Position numbers and translations under genes: made by a program
The notes under the pieces: generated by a model
What the model saw: the letters and a program-made list of their open reading frames with translations, nothing else
What the model was told of the DNA's origin: nothing
Databases searched by the model: none
Source of the DNA: Pseudomonadota bacterium
GTDB taxonomy: Bacteria > Pseudomonadota > Gammaproteobacteria > Acidiferrobacterales > Acidiferrobacteraceae
Reading direction: 5' to 3'
NCBI GenBank assembly: GCA_021777535.1
Contig: JAJYDN010000008.1
Location: 28,846-78,116 of the forward strand
Length of the DNA: 49,271 bases
Part shown: positions 8,767-18,295 of the stretch, piece by piece
How the letters are laid out: each line of letters starts with the position of its first letter
Numbering within the stretch: position 1 is the first letter of the stretch

Positions 8767-10491
8767 CTATTCCGCGGTCTTGCGCACCAACCGCGTGCGG
8801 CGGTGCGCAGCCAGATACAGCGGTGTGCGCGAAGGAGGCGTCCTGTGCACGAAATGGTGGCGCGCAACATGGTAGCTGCGGTCGAATCCGTAGAAATTCC
8901 GGCGCATCTGTTCGAGTTCGGCCGCCCTGTAGGAGGCAAGCGGGCATCTTGCCTCGTCGGCGGCCCGCGCGGCCACCTTGCGGGCGAGGGAATCCTCCCA
9001 GAAAGGGGAGGCCGCCCACGCCTGCGCGATCCGTCCAATCGCTTCACGAAACGCATCATTCGTGTACCCGAATGCGCCGTCGATCAGCCCCATGGCCGTC
9101 GCGGCCGCGGCGGTGAGCGGCAACCGCCCGGCAAGCAGGCGGCCGGCGTCTTCGGAGTCCAGACGCCGTGGCAGCAGATAAGTCCAGTATTCGGATCCGT
9201 ACAGGTTACCCATGTTCTTGTAATGCGGATTCAAGATTACGCCCTGGCGCGCGTAGACCGCATCGGCCGCCAACGCGAGAAATACCCCGCCAGCCGCGGC
9301 ATTGCCCGACAGCGCGGCAATGGTCAGCTGGCGGCTGTTCGACAGGAATTCGAGTACCAGATCGTCCATCGCCTCGATGTTGCGCCACGATTCGTCGGCA
9401 GGGCTTTGGGCTGCCTCGATCAACTGGAGATGTATGCCATTCGACCAGAAATCCGCGCCTCCGTGCAGTACGATGACACGGGCGTCGCCCTCGCGGGCCT
9501 GCCGGTAGGCCTCTGCGAGGCGCCTGCACTGGCTGGTGCTCATGGCCCCATTGTAGAAAGGAAAATGGAGATGACAGACCGCGCCTTCGCGAACACTCTC
9601 GATCTCCCGCCAGGTGATCGCCGGTACCGGCGCGAGCGGGACTTCCGGCACATCGGCGAGCGCGCCGCCGAGCACCCGTGCAGCCGGCAGCTTGAGTCCG
9701 CGGCCGCCGGCCCCGGCGGCCTGCATGTGGGTAATCCAGACGGCGCCGTCGACGGTTGCCCGGCAGACGGCCCCGTCGCGCTGCCCAAGCAGGCTTCCGG
9801 GCGCGCCCCGCAATACACCTTCCGGCCATCCGCCATACAGGTACACCGTGCGCCCGCAGACGAAATCCCGCACACCTGGCGCGCCGTCCGCCGCATGGAT
9901 TTTCTTAAGGACGGCAGCGGTTCTGTCGGTCTGCCAGTCGATAGCGCGGTCCGCCTGCGTCATTGGCGGATGCGCGCGGCCACGCAGGACACCTTGCCGC
10001 ACCGCGGGACCGCATTGGGGCAACGGCAAGAGCGTGCCTCGTTCATACGCGGCAAGCGCACGCGCAAGGGCGCGCACGGCCGCTTCCGTCACTTCCTGCC
10101 TGTACAGCGTGCTTTTGGGAACAGGGCGCATGGAGAAGGTCTCGAACGCCCAGATATCCCCGCCATCGAGTTCTTCGTTGGCCTGCAGGATCGTCACTCC
10201 CCATTGCGTCTGCTCTTCGAGAATGGCCCAGTCGAGAGCCGAGGGACCCCGGTCTCCCGGGATCCCGGGGTGGACGATGAGGCAGGGCCAGCGGCTCCAG
10301 ACACTGCGGGGTATGGCCCGCTTTAGGTAGGGCGCCACGATCACGTCCGGCCGGAAAAGTCCCACACCCTCTTCCGTTGCCGCATCGTGCACATCGAATT
10401 CCACCGCGAGCTCATGTCCGCCACGCGCAAGTTCGGCATAGATGCGCTGGCTTAGTCCATTGAACGACTCTACCAGCAGAAAAATACGCAT
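8767..10491 (-). CDS. hypX: Hydrogenase maturation factor HypX (CO ligand synthesis)
   Basis: HypX (HoxX) makes the carbon monoxide ligand of the [NiFe] centre from formyl-tetrahydrofolate under aerobic conditions (established for Ralstonia and Aquifex homologues). The 574-residue protein has the two expected halves. Residues about 1-270 resemble formyl-transferases (IVHPGIPGDRGPSALDWAI, with the conserved His-Pro-Gly loop). Residues about 290-560 are a crotonase fold (HGGADFWSNGIHL; SGNAAAGGVFLALAAD). ATG at 10491 follows the hypE stop by 7 bases and has GAGGCGG upstream. As last gene of the hyp series it is translationally close to hypE. Its presence suggests the hydrogenase is built in oxygen or microoxic conditions. 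Confidence 0.93.
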   Translation of the reverse strand: MRIFLLVESFNGLSQRIYAELARGGHELAVEFDVHDAATEEGVGLFRPDVIVAPYLKRAIPRSVWSRWPCLIVHPGIPGDRGPSALDWAILEEQTQWGVTILQANEELDGGDIWAFETFSMRPVPKSTLYRQEVTEAAVRALARALAAYERGTLLPLPQCGPAVRQGVLRGRAHPPMTQADRAIDWQTDRTAAVLKKIHAADGAPGVRDFVCGRTVYLYGGWPEGVLRGAPGSLLGQRDGAVCRATVDGAVWITHMQAAGAGGRGLKLPAARVLGGALADVPEVPLAPVPAITWREIESVREGAVCHLHFPFYNGAMSTSQCRRLAEAYRQAREGDARVIVLHGGADFWSNGIHLQLIEAAQSPADESWRNIEAMDDLVLEFLSNSRQLTIAALSGNAAAGGVFLALAADAVYARQGVILNPHYKNMGNLYGSEYWTYLLPRRLDSEDAGRLLAGRLPLTAAAATAMGLIDGAFGYTNDAFREAIGRIAQAWAASPFWEDSLARKVAARAADEARCPLASYRAAELEQMRRNFYGFDRSYHVARHHFVHRTPPSRTPLYLAAHRRTRLVRKTAE

Positions 10492-10498
10492 GGCCGCC

Positions 10499-11548
10499 TC
10501 AGCAAATGCGCGGCAATGGATCGCCGGCCAGCCAATCCACCATCCGGCTGCCGCCGAATGCCGTCTCCATTTCCACGAAACGGAATGGGTCGGCCACCAC
10601 CTCGCCGATAATGGCCGCCTGGGATCCCAGCGGATGGGCGCGCATGACCTGCAGGAGCGCTGGCGCCCGCTTCGCCGGACAGATGGCGATGAGCTTTCCT
10701 TCATTGGCGATGTAGAGCGGATCGAGACCAAGAAATTCGCAGGCTGCGCGCACCTCGGAGCGCACCGGAATGTCGCGCTCGCGTATGCGCATGCCCACGC
10801 CCGATAGATCGGCGATTTCGTTCAAGGCGGTGGCCAGTCCGCCGCGGGTCGGGTCACGCAGGCAATGGATATCCGGCACCGCGCGGACCATGTCCGCAAC
10901 AAGCCCATGCAATGCCGCGGTATCTGACAGGATGCGGGCATCGAAGGATAAATGCTCACGCTCCGACATGATCGCCACGCCGTGGTCGCCGACCGATCCG
11001 CTTATCAGGATGCAATCGTGCGGCTGCGCGCGGTTTGCATGAATGGCGAGCGCAGGATCCACGACCCCGATACCGGTGGTGGCGATAAAAAGGCCGTCGG
11101 CCTTGCCGCGTTCGACCACCTTGGTGTCGCCGGCGACGACCGCCACCTGCGCCGACTGCGCGGCTTGCGCCATCGAATCGGCGATTCGCTTCAAATCGGC
11201 GAGCGCAAACCCCTCCTCGATAATGAAGCCTGCGGTGAGATAAAGCGGTGTCGCACCGGACATCGCAACGTCGTTGATGGTGCCATGGACGGACAATGCG
11301 CCGATGTCGCCTCCCGGGAAGAAGAGCGGTGACACCACATGGGTATCGGTGGCTATAACCAGACGGCCGGCAGGAAGATCGCAACGGGCCTGGTCGTCCA
11401 TGGCCCGCAACCACTCGTTATCGAAGGCGCCGAGGAAGACTTCTTCCACGAGCTGCGTCGTGGCGCGACCCCCGCTGCCATGGGTCATGTCGACACGCCC
11501 GTGGCGCAGATCGAGCGCCCGTGCGTGGCGGCGCACCCGCGCGCTCAC
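10499..11548 (-). CDS. hypE: Hydrogenase maturation protein HypE
   Basis: HypE receives a carbamoyl group from HypF on its C-terminal cysteine, dehydrates it with ATP to a thiocyanate and hands cyanide to the HypCD-bound iron. The 349-residue product has MTHGSGGRATTQLVEE near the N-terminus (AIR-synthetase-like fold) and ends in the required PRIC, the modified cysteine being the last residue. The chosen GTG at 11548 overlaps the hypD stop (GTGA), giving translational coupling; an internal ATG some 20 codons later at MTHGSGG is an alternative start closer to some family members. Confidence 0.95.
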   Translation of the reverse strand: MSARVRRHARALDLRHGRVDMTHGSGGRATTQLVEEVFLGAFDNEWLRAMDDQARCDLPAGRLVIATDTHVVSPLFFPGGDIGALSVHGTINDVAMSGATPLYLTAGFIIEEGFALADLKRIADSMAQAAQSAQVAVVAGDTKVVERGKADGLFIATTGIGVVDPALAIHANRAQPHDCILISGSVGDHGVAIMSEREHLSFDARILSDTAALHGLVADMVRAVPDIHCLRDPTRGGLATALNEIADLSGVGMRIRERDIPVRSEVRAACEFLGLDPLYIANEGKLIAICPAKRAPALLQVMRAHPLGSQAAIIGEVVADPFRFVEMETAFGGSRMVDWLAGDPLPRIC

Positions 11549-12702
11549 GGCCCACCTGCGGCCATGCGGCCGCTCGCAGCCTTGCGCCGGTAGCGCCCAT
11601 AGGCATAGTGCGCCGCACACGCGCCTTCCGATGAGACCATGCAGGACCCCAAGGGATTATCCGGCACGCAGGCACTGCCAAAGAGGCGGCACTCCTCGGG
11701 CTGCTTCACGCCCCGCAGGACTGCCCCGCACTCGCATCCCTTGTGGTCCGGCACGGGGCTGTGCTCCAGGCCAAATCGCCGCTCGGCGTCGAAACGCGCG
11801 TAGCGCTCCTGGATGCGCAGCGCGCTGTACGGCACATCACCAAGGCCCCGCCACTCGAACGTCCGGGCAAGCTCGAACACCTCGCCGACCAGGGCCTGTG
11901 CCTTGGCATTGCCGTCGCGGGTCACTGCCCGCCTGAACTGGTTTTCCACTTCTGCGCGGCCCTCGTTGATCTGTTGCACCAGCATCCACACGGCCTGGAG
12001 GACATCCAGGGGCTCGAAGCCGGCGATCACGACCGGTTTTTCGTATTCCTCGGCGAAGAATTCGTGGGGACGGCTGCCGATCACCGTGCTGACGTGCGAC
12101 GGCCCGATGAAGCCGTCTATCTGCACACGGCCAAGACGCCGCACCTCGGACGAATCGAGCAGACTCTGGATGGCCGATGGGGTCAGTACATGATTACAGA
12201 CGACACTGAAATTTTCGAGCCCGCACCGTTGCGCCTCGAGGATGGCCGCCGCGGTAGGCGGTGTCGTGGTTTCGAAGCCGATTGCAAAGAACACGACCTC
12301 GCGACGCGGATTGCCGCGGGCCACTGCCAGCGCATCCTGAACAGAATAGACCATGACGATGTCTGCGCCCGCCGCCTTCACCGTGAGCAGACTCTCGCGG
12401 CGGGACGCCGGCACCCGCATTACATCGGCATAGGTGCAGAGAATGACGCCTGCATCGCGCGCAGCCGCAATCGCCATGTCGATGCGGCCGATTGGCAGCA
12501 CACAAACGGGGCAGCCGGGCCCATGCACGAGCCGGATCGATGCAGGCAAAAGATCCGGCAGCCCGTAACGGGCAATGGCGTGGGTGTGCCCACCGCAGAA
12601 TTCCATGATGTGGTAGATCCGCCCGGTCCGGACTTCTTCATGGATGCGGCGCGCCACTGCAGCGGCCACCCGTCCATCCCGGAATTCATCGACGTACTTC
12701 AT
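11545..12702 (-). CDS. hypD: Hydrogenase maturation protein HypD
   Basis: Scaffold iron-sulfur protein on which Fe(CN)2CO is assembled together with HypC. In the 385 residues the invariant FCGGHTH (Cys36) and GPGCPVCVLP (Cys64, Cys67) motifs are intact, and the C-terminal region has the four cysteines of the [4Fe-4S] cluster (CECGAVLRG, EECRLFGSAC, GSCMVSSEGAC). ATG at 12702 overlaps the hypC stop as ATGA, and the stop overlaps the hypE start. Normal length for the family. Confidence 0.96.
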   Translation of the reverse strand: MKYVDEFRDGRVAAAVARRIHEEVRTGRIYHIMEFCGGHTHAIARYGLPDLLPASIRLVHGPGCPVCVLPIGRIDMAIAAARDAGVILCTYADVMRVPASRRESLLTVKAAGADIVMVYSVQDALAVARGNPRREVVFFAIGFETTTPPTAAAILEAQRCGLENFSVVCNHVLTPSAIQSLLDSSEVRRLGRVQIDGFIGPSHVSTVIGSRPHEFFAEEYEKPVVIAGFEPLDVLQAVWMLVQQINEGRAEVENQFRRAVTRDGNAKAQALVGEVFELARTFEWRGLGDVPYSALRIQERYARFDAERRFGLEHSPVPDHKGCECGAVLRGVKQPEECRLFGSACVPDNPLGSCMVSSEGACAAHYAYGRYRRKAASGRMAAGGP

Positions 12703-12944
12703 CCGGCCCCCGGGTTCGCGATTCCCGCGGTCTGCGCGATTTCGGCGAACAGTGCGAGCGTCTTGTGCGCCTCTTCGGCATCGAGCCTCGTCAGCGCAAA
12801 ACCGACATGGACGATCACATAATCCCCTGCCACCACCCCGTCGACGAGGGCCATGGACACGGTCTTGCGAACGCCGCCCATTTCGACAATGGCCATGTCA
12901 TCCGGCAGAATTTCCTCCACGCGCATCGGCACGGCAAGACACAT
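12699..12944 (-). CDS. hypC: Hydrogenase maturation chaperone HypC
   Basis: Small chaperone (81 residues) that carries the iron with its ligands between HypD and the large subunit. It starts MCLAVPMRVEEI; the cysteine at position 2, exposed after Met removal, is the family's iron-binding residue. The gene lies 2 bases after hypF stops and overlaps hypD by ATGA. Only one hypC-type gene is visible, so it should serve HynL. Confidence 0.95.
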   Translation of the reverse strand: MCLAVPMRVEEILPDDMAIVEMGGVRKTVSMALVDGVVAGDYVIVHVGFALTRLDAEEAHKTLALFAEIAQTAGIANPGAG

Positions 12945-12946
12945 GT

Positions 12947-15301
12947 CTAGACTCCCTCCTGCAAGGCATGCAACGCGACCCAGGCCTGCCCCAGACTGAG
13001 ACCGGCATCGTTTGGCGGCACGCGCACCGCACAGTAGACGGCGACGCCCCGTCGCTCCAGATTCGCACGCAGACGTTCGCGCAGGATACCGTTGACGAGA
13101 CAGCCACCGGAAAGGGCCACCCGCCGCACGCCAGTCTGATCGACGGCGCGCATGATCCAGGCCACGATACCCTCGGCGAGCGTCGCATGGAAGACGGCGG
13201 CACCCGCTGGCGCATCCTGACAGCTGCGCAAAAAATCGAGCAGGGGCAGAAAGGACAGGTACCCGTCTTCTGTCACCGTATGGCCGGCGGAAAGCGGCAC
13301 TTCCTCACCAAACTGCGCAGCGAGACCTTCGAGAATCATAGCAGCCTCCCCCTCGTAGCTGGCATGCGTGCACACGCCAAGTAAACCTGCAGCAGCGTCG
13401 AAAAGGCGGCCTGCGCTGCTCGACAACGGTGTATTGATGCGCCGCTCGAGCATGCGCGCAACGACGGCCGCGGCATCTCCCTTGAAGCGCGCGGTGATCT
13501 CCTCCATACGGCCCAGGGCATGCAACGCGGAGGCGGCCATGCGCCACGGCTCGCGGGCGGCGCGATCGCCCCCCGGCAACGCCAGCGGCAGCAGGCTCCC
13601 GACACGCGAAAAACGCGGGCCCTCGAGCAAAAGCAGCTCTCCGCCCCAGATCTCGCCGCCGGTGCCATAGCCGACGCCATCGAGGGCCACACCCAACACG
13701 GAGCCCGTCACGGCGTGTTCGGCCAACACGGCCGCGACATGCGCGTGATGGTGCTGGACTGCGATACAGGGGATATTGGTTTGCAACGAAAGCGATTCGG
13801 CAAAGCGCGTGCCCGGGTAGTCGGGGTGCAGGTCATGGGCCACGCACTGCGGGCGCACGCCGACAAGCGCGGTAAGCGTCCTCACTGCGTCCTCGAAGGC
13901 CCGGCAAGCCAGTCCGTTCCCCAGATCGCCGACATGCGCGGAAACAAACGCCTCACCGTCGCGGGTTACGCACAGGGTATTTTTGAGCATCCCCCCCACC
14001 GCCAGCACGGGGGGGCCGGCGAGGGACAGGCGGACGGTCGTGGGCGCCTGGCCGCGGCCCCGCCGCAGCCAGGCATGATCGCGCGTATCGGTGCGGACCA
14101 CACCGTCATCGCAGCGGGAGATGATGGCGCGATCGTGGACGACAAAGGCGTCTGCCAGAGATCGCAAGCGGGCGACAGCCTCTTCGTTTTGCGTCACAAG
14201 CGGCTCGCTTCCGGGATTTGCCGACGTACATACAAAGAGCGTGTCCTGCCGCGTACCCAGCCAGTCCGTGCCGGCAGGCCGGCCTGCCGCCTCGTGAAAC
14301 AGCAGATAGTGGATCGGCGTATAGGCGAGCATCGCGCCGATGCGGTCGAGCCCCGGCGCCACGCCGGGCAGCCGCTCGTCGCAGCCGGATTTTTTTCGCA
14401 GCAACACGATCGGCCGGTCTATCCCCTGCAGGAACTGCCGTTCGGCCGCGCCCACATGGGCCAGACCCTCGAGCGACCCCGCATTCAGCGTGAGCAGGGC
14501 AAACGGTTTGGCCAGACGGCCCTTGCGGCGGCGCAGCCCCGCAACGGCCGTGGCGCTGCGCGCATCGCACATGAGATGGAATCCGCCGATGCCCTTGACC
14601 GCGATGACAGCGCCATCCCGCAGCAGCCCGAAGGCGGCACCTATCACATCATCCACGCGCTGTTCCCGACCCTCGTTATCCCAGAGCGCAAGGCGCGGCC
14701 CGCAAGCCGGGCACGCCACCGGTTCAGCGTGGAAGCGCCGGTCCGCCGGCTGGCCATACTCCGCACGGCACTGGTCGCACAACACGAACGATGCCATGGC
14801 CGTGTTCTTCCGGTCATAGGGCATACCGGTCATGATCGAAAACCGGGGGCCACAGTGAGAACAGTTGATGAATGGGTAGCGGTAACGGCGATCAGCCGGA
14901 TCGAACAGCTCCCTGAGGCAGGGTACGCAGGTGACCGCATCGGCCGGTATCGCCGTATCGATCCTTCCGCCGATGCTCGGCCGGATGACAAAGCCCTCCG
15001 TCTCGGCCGCGAGCGCACATTCCTCCATCTCGACCTGTTCGACACGCGCAAGCGCGGGCGCCTCGTCGTAGAGGGCGTTGACCAGCCGCGCCAGCGCCTG
15101 CATCGGCCCCTGCACTTCCATGATGACGCCGCTTGCGTCATTGCGAACCCAGCCACCCAGCGCAAGCTTGGTAGCCCACCGGTAGACGAATGGCCGGAAC
15201 CCGACCCCCTGCACCTGGCCGCGGACCCGCAACTGCCAGCGCACGGCCGCGTTACCGCTGCGCGCGTCGTGGCGCTGCGTGGGATCGGCTTCGTTACCCA
15301 T
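12947..15301 (-). CDS. hypF: Carbamoyltransferase HypF
   Basis: Makes the carbamoyl adenylate used for the cyanide ligands. The 784-residue protein has all expected domains: acylphosphatase at about 21-108 (VRGQVQGVGFRPFVYRW), a double zinc finger with four CxxC pairs (Cys125/128, 147/150, 175/178, 197/200), a YrdC-like domain (KGIGGFHLMCDA; AMLAYTPIHYLLF), and a Kae1-like C-terminal domain with VQHHHAHVAAVLAEH and ALSGGCLVN. ATG at 15301 lies 8 bases after the hypB stop, with GGAAGG upstream; the frame extends further back only into hypB. Order hypA-B-F-C-D-E is a common proteobacterial layout. Confidence 0.96.
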   Translation of the reverse strand: MGNEADPTQRHDARSGNAAVRWQLRVRGQVQGVGFRPFVYRWATKLALGGWVRNDASGVIMEVQGPMQALARLVNALYDEAPALARVEQVEMEECALAAETEGFVIRPSIGGRIDTAIPADAVTCVPCLRELFDPADRRYRYPFINCSHCGPRFSIMTGMPYDRKNTAMASFVLCDQCRAEYGQPADRRFHAEPVACPACGPRLALWDNEGREQRVDDVIGAAFGLLRDGAVIAVKGIGGFHLMCDARSATAVAGLRRRKGRLAKPFALLTLNAGSLEGLAHVGAAERQFLQGIDRPIVLLRKKSGCDERLPGVAPGLDRIGAMLAYTPIHYLLFHEAAGRPAGTDWLGTRQDTLFVCTSANPGSEPLVTQNEEAVARLRSLADAFVVHDRAIISRCDDGVVRTDTRDHAWLRRGRGQAPTTVRLSLAGPPVLAVGGMLKNTLCVTRDGEAFVSAHVGDLGNGLACRAFEDAVRTLTALVGVRPQCVAHDLHPDYPGTRFAESLSLQTNIPCIAVQHHHAHVAAVLAEHAVTGSVLGVALDGVGYGTGGEIWGGELLLLEGPRFSRVGSLLPLALPGGDRAAREPWRMAASALHALGRMEEITARFKGDAAAVVARMLERRINTPLSSSAGRLFDAAAGLLGVCTHASYEGEAAMILEGLAAQFGEEVPLSAGHTVTEDGYLSFLPLLDFLRSCQDAPAGAAVFHATLAEGIVAWIMRAVDQTGVRRVALSGGCLVNGILRERLRANLERRGVAVYCAVRVPPNDAGLSLGQAWVALHALQEGV

Positions 15302-15309
15302 TTCCGTCG

Positions 15310-16176
15310 TTACCTTCCGGCCATTTCGGCCACCGGGGCGGGCTGCCGCGCCCACTTTGCCCGTTCCGCCGCGAGCCATGAAAACCAGGCATCCATGCCG
15401 TCCCCGCGGGTAGCCGACACCATCAGTACGGAAAGATGCGGATTGATGGCCCGGGCATGCGCCCGGCACGCTTCGACATCGAAATCGACATAGGGCAGCA
15501 GATCGACCTTGTTCAGCACCATGACATCAGCGATGCGGAACATGTCCGGATACTTGAGCGGCTTGTCCTCGCCTTCCGTCACCGACAACACGACGACTCG
15601 CCGGGCCTCCCCCAGATCGAATCCGGCCGGGCAGACGAGATTGCCGACGTTCTCGACAAAGAGCGTGCTGCCCGTGGCCACCTCCATGCGCGCACAGGCA
15701 TGGGCCACGCGATGCGCGTCCAGATGACAGCCCCGCCCGGTGTTGATCTGCTGAACAGGAACACCCGTGGCGCGAATGCGCTGCGCGTCCCGGTCCGTTT
15801 GCTGATCGCCTTCGATCACCGCGACGGGCCCCTTTTCCCGTAGCGTCCCGATGGTGCGCACGAGCAGCGTAGTCTTGCCGGACCCCGGACTCGACATGAG
15901 ATTCAGAGCGAATATGCCTTGTTCCGCGAAGGATCGCCGATTGTCCTCGGCATAGCGGTCGTTTTGGGCGAGCAGGTCACGCTCGACCTGGACCATCCGG
16001 TGTACCGAGAGACCTGGCGCATGCGCGAACACCGGCAGCTGCGCGTTCGCGCGCCCATCGCCCGGCCCCCCTTCCTGTCCGCGCCGATGAACGTGCCCGT
16101 GTTCAGGCCCATGCGCATGACCGTGATGATCCTCATGGTCATGCCCCGCTTCGCCACATCCACAGACACCGCACAT
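15310..16176 (-). CDS. hypB: Nickel-inserting GTPase HypB
   Basis: GTPase that with HypA delivers nickel to the large subunit. The 288-residue protein has the N-terminal high-affinity metal site (Cys2, Cys5, Cys7 in MCGVCGCG) followed by a histidine-rich stretch with nine His between residues 12 and 30, probably a nickel store. The P-loop is SSPGSGKTTLL at about 95-105; IEGDQQTDRDAQRI, VENVGNLVCP and LNKVDLLPY follow as in the family. ATG at 16176 shares one base with the hypA stop (TGATG). The frame is open up to 16611, but that extension lies over hypA. Confidence 0.96.
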   Translation of the reverse strand: MCGVCGCGEAGHDHEDHHGHAHGPEHGHVHRRGQEGGPGDGRANAQLPVFAHAPGLSVHRMVQVERDLLAQNDRYAEDNRRSFAEQGIFALNLMSSPGSGKTTLLVRTIGTLREKGPVAVIEGDQQTDRDAQRIRATGVPVQQINTGRGCHLDAHRVAHACARMEVATGSTLFVENVGNLVCPAGFDLGEARRVVVLSVTEGEDKPLKYPDMFRIADVMVLNKVDLLPYVDFDVEACRAHARAINPHLSVLMVSATRGDGMDAWFSWLAAERAKWARQPAPVAEMAGR

Positions 16177-16514
16177 CACTCCACCTCCATTTCCTTGATG
16201 CGCAACGCGCGATCGCCCGTCATGTGCAGACCGCCGCCGCAGGCCGGACACAGACTGACAGGCCGCGACACCGTCTCTTCGAAGCCGCACAACAGACAGT
16301 GTGCCTGCGCCGTGGCCGCCAGAATTTTCAGTTCCGCGTCCTGCGCGATCGTGCCCTGACTTATCGCACGGAATCCAAACAGAAGCGCTTCCGTTTCCAC
16401 GCCCGCGAGCGCCCCGACCTCGAGACTGATGCTGTGCACCTGCCGGAACCCGCCGGAGGCCGCCTGCTCCTCGATGATCGCGATCAGGCTCTCGCACAGG
16501 GCCATCTCGTGCAT
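16176..16514 (-). CDS. hypA: Nickel metallochaperone HypA
   Basis: Binds nickel and passes it with HypB to the hydrogenase precursor. The 112-residue product begins MHEMALCESLI (the family's nickel-binding His2) and has the structural zinc site as two CxxC pairs (CLLC and CPAC) at about 74-91. It lies 27 bases after hynL and overlaps hypB by one base. Start at 16514 is dictated by the conserved N-terminus. Confidence 0.95.
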   Translation of the reverse strand: MHEMALCESLIAIIEEQAASGGFRQVHSISLEVGALAGVETEALLFGFRAISQGTIAQDAELKILAATAQAHCLLCGFEETVSRPVSLCPACGGGLHMTGDRALRIKEMEVE

Positions 16515-16541
16515 CAGGCCTCCGTACCCACGGGCACCGGT

Positions 16542-18284
16542 CTACACGACCTTGACCTGCAGCATTTCCTCGCCATTGGGATCTACCATATGTACCGCGC
16601 AGGCTATGCACGGATCGAAACTGTGGATCGTGCGCAGAATTTCGAGAGGCTGATCGGCCACTGCCAGCTTCAATCCGCGCAACGAAGCCTCATACGGGCC
16701 CTCCTGCCCGGCCGCATCCCGCGGTCCGCCATTCCACGTGCTCGGTACGACCGCCTGGTAGTTTTCGATCAGACCGTCGTTTATTACCACCCAATGCGCA
16801 AGCGCGCCACGCGGTGCCTCGGTAAAGCCCACCCCTTCGGCGCGCGCGGGCCATGTCCCGGGATCCCAGAGCGCCTCGTTGAAGGTTCTCACGTCACCCT
16901 TGCGGATATTGCCCATGAGCTCCTGATACCATCCCTCCATGGAATCGGCGATCCATTTCGACTCCAGGGTCCGCGCGGCCGTGCGGCCCATTGTCGAAAA
17001 GAGGGCCTGCGGCGGCAAATCGAGATGCTTCAGCGCCATTCCGATGAGTTCGCGCGCCTGCTTGTCGCCTTGGGCATAGGCAACGAGCATGCGGGCGAGC
17101 GGGCCCACCTCCATGGCCTTGCCCCTCCACCGCGGCGCCTTCATCCATGAATAGCTCGCCGTCTTGTCCAGTATCTCGAAGGGGGGCTTGGGCCCGGTAT
17201 AGTCGAGATTCGTCTGGCCGACGAAGGGATGCAGTCCGCTATCCTTGCCCGTCGAATAGCTGTACCACGAATGGGCAACAAACTCCTCCACCTGATGCGG
17301 ATCCCGCAGATCGACCTCTTCCACGTGCGACAAATCGCGCCCGACGATCGCGCCCCGCGGCATCATGAAGCTGCCGGTGTCTGCGATCGACTTCAAGGGA
17401 AACTCCCCATAGGAAAGGAAATTGCCGATCCCCTCTCCAGTGCGGAACCAGTCCTTGTAAAAGCCCGCGATCGCGAGCGTATCCGGCACATACACCTGAT
17501 CGACGAAACGGCGCATCTCGCCGATGACGCCATGCACGATCTCGAGTCCTGTCATGTTCACGGCGGTCGCGCCCGCCCCCTTCTGGTCCGGTCCCACACT
17601 GATCGCAGTCGGCGCCCCGCCCACCACGAAGTTCGGGTGCGGGTTCTTGCCACCGAAGATCGCATGCAGCTTGGCCACCTCGCGTTGCCAGGCAAGCGCA
17701 TCGAGGTAATGGGCCACGGCCATCAGATTGGCCTCTGCTGGCAGGCGGTAAGCCGGGTTACCCCAGTAGCCGTTCGCAAAAATACCGAGCTGTCCCGACT
17801 GCACGAAGCGCGCAAGCTTTTCCTTCACGCCGGCGAAATAGCCAGGCGAGGAGCGCGGATAACTGCTTATCGACTGTGCCAGAGCAGACGTCTTGGCGGG
17901 ATCCGCCTTCAGGGCCGAAACCACATCCACCCAGTCAAGCGCATGCAGGTGATAGAAATGCATCACGTGATCATGGACAAACTGGGCCCCTATCATCAGA
18001 TTGCGGATGATTTCCGCGTTGCGCGGAATCGGATAATGCAGGGCATCTTCGACGGCGCGCACGGACGCGATGCCGTGGACGAGCGTACACACTCCGCATA
18101 TGCGTTGCGTAAATGCCCAGGCGTCGCGCGGGTCGCGCCCTTGCAAAATGATTTCGATGCCGCGCACCATCGTTCCCGAACTCGTGGCCTGGGTTATCGC
18201 CCCGGAGTTGTCCATGTCCGCCTGGATCCGCAGGTGTCCTTCGATGCGCGTGACCGGATCTACTACGACTGTTCTTTTTGCCAT
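16542..18284 (-). CDS. hynL: [NiFe] hydrogenase large subunit (Isp-type, group 1)
   Basis: Carries the Ni-Fe active site for hydrogen oxidation. The 580 residues show both active-site motifs: RICGVCTLVH (Cys63, Cys66) and DPCIACAVH (Cys559, Cys562, His565). The 15 residues after His565 are the C-terminal extension to be cut off by the HynD protease after nickel insertion. The gene is placed after isp2 rather than directly after the small subunit, the arrangement known from Thiocapsa and Acidithiobacillus ferrooxidans hynS-isp1-isp2-hynL. It starts 11 bases after the isp2 stop. The gene symbol rests on that order; a HyaB/HupL-type name would be equally valid by sequence. Confidence 0.95.
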   Translation of the reverse strand: MAKRTVVVDPVTRIEGHLRIQADMDNSGAITQATSSGTMVRGIEIILQGRDPRDAWAFTQRICGVCTLVHGIASVRAVEDALHYPIPRNAEIIRNLMIGAQFVHDHVMHFYHLHALDWVDVVSALKADPAKTSALAQSISSYPRSSPGYFAGVKEKLARFVQSGQLGIFANGYWGNPAYRLPAEANLMAVAHYLDALAWQREVAKLHAIFGGKNPHPNFVVGGAPTAISVGPDQKGAGATAVNMTGLEIVHGVIGEMRRFVDQVYVPDTLAIAGFYKDWFRTGEGIGNFLSYGEFPLKSIADTGSFMMPRGAIVGRDLSHVEEVDLRDPHQVEEFVAHSWYSYSTGKDSGLHPFVGQTNLDYTGPKPPFEILDKTASYSWMKAPRWRGKAMEVGPLARMLVAYAQGDKQARELIGMALKHLDLPPQALFSTMGRTAARTLESKWIADSMEGWYQELMGNIRKGDVRTFNEALWDPGTWPARAEGVGFTEAPRGALAHWVVINDGLIENYQAVVPSTWNGGPRDAAGQEGPYEASLRGLKLAVADQPLEILRTIHSFDPCIACAVHMVDPNGEEMLQVKVV

Positions 18285-18295
18285 GTTCGGGTCTC

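Noticed and set aside
6340-10326. 1328-codon plus-strand open frame
   Set aside because: It is antisense to xfp and hypX, both unmistakable; long shadow frames are expected in GC-rich DNA.
13520-15493. 657-codon plus-strand open frame
   Set aside because: Antisense to hypF, no recognisable motif.
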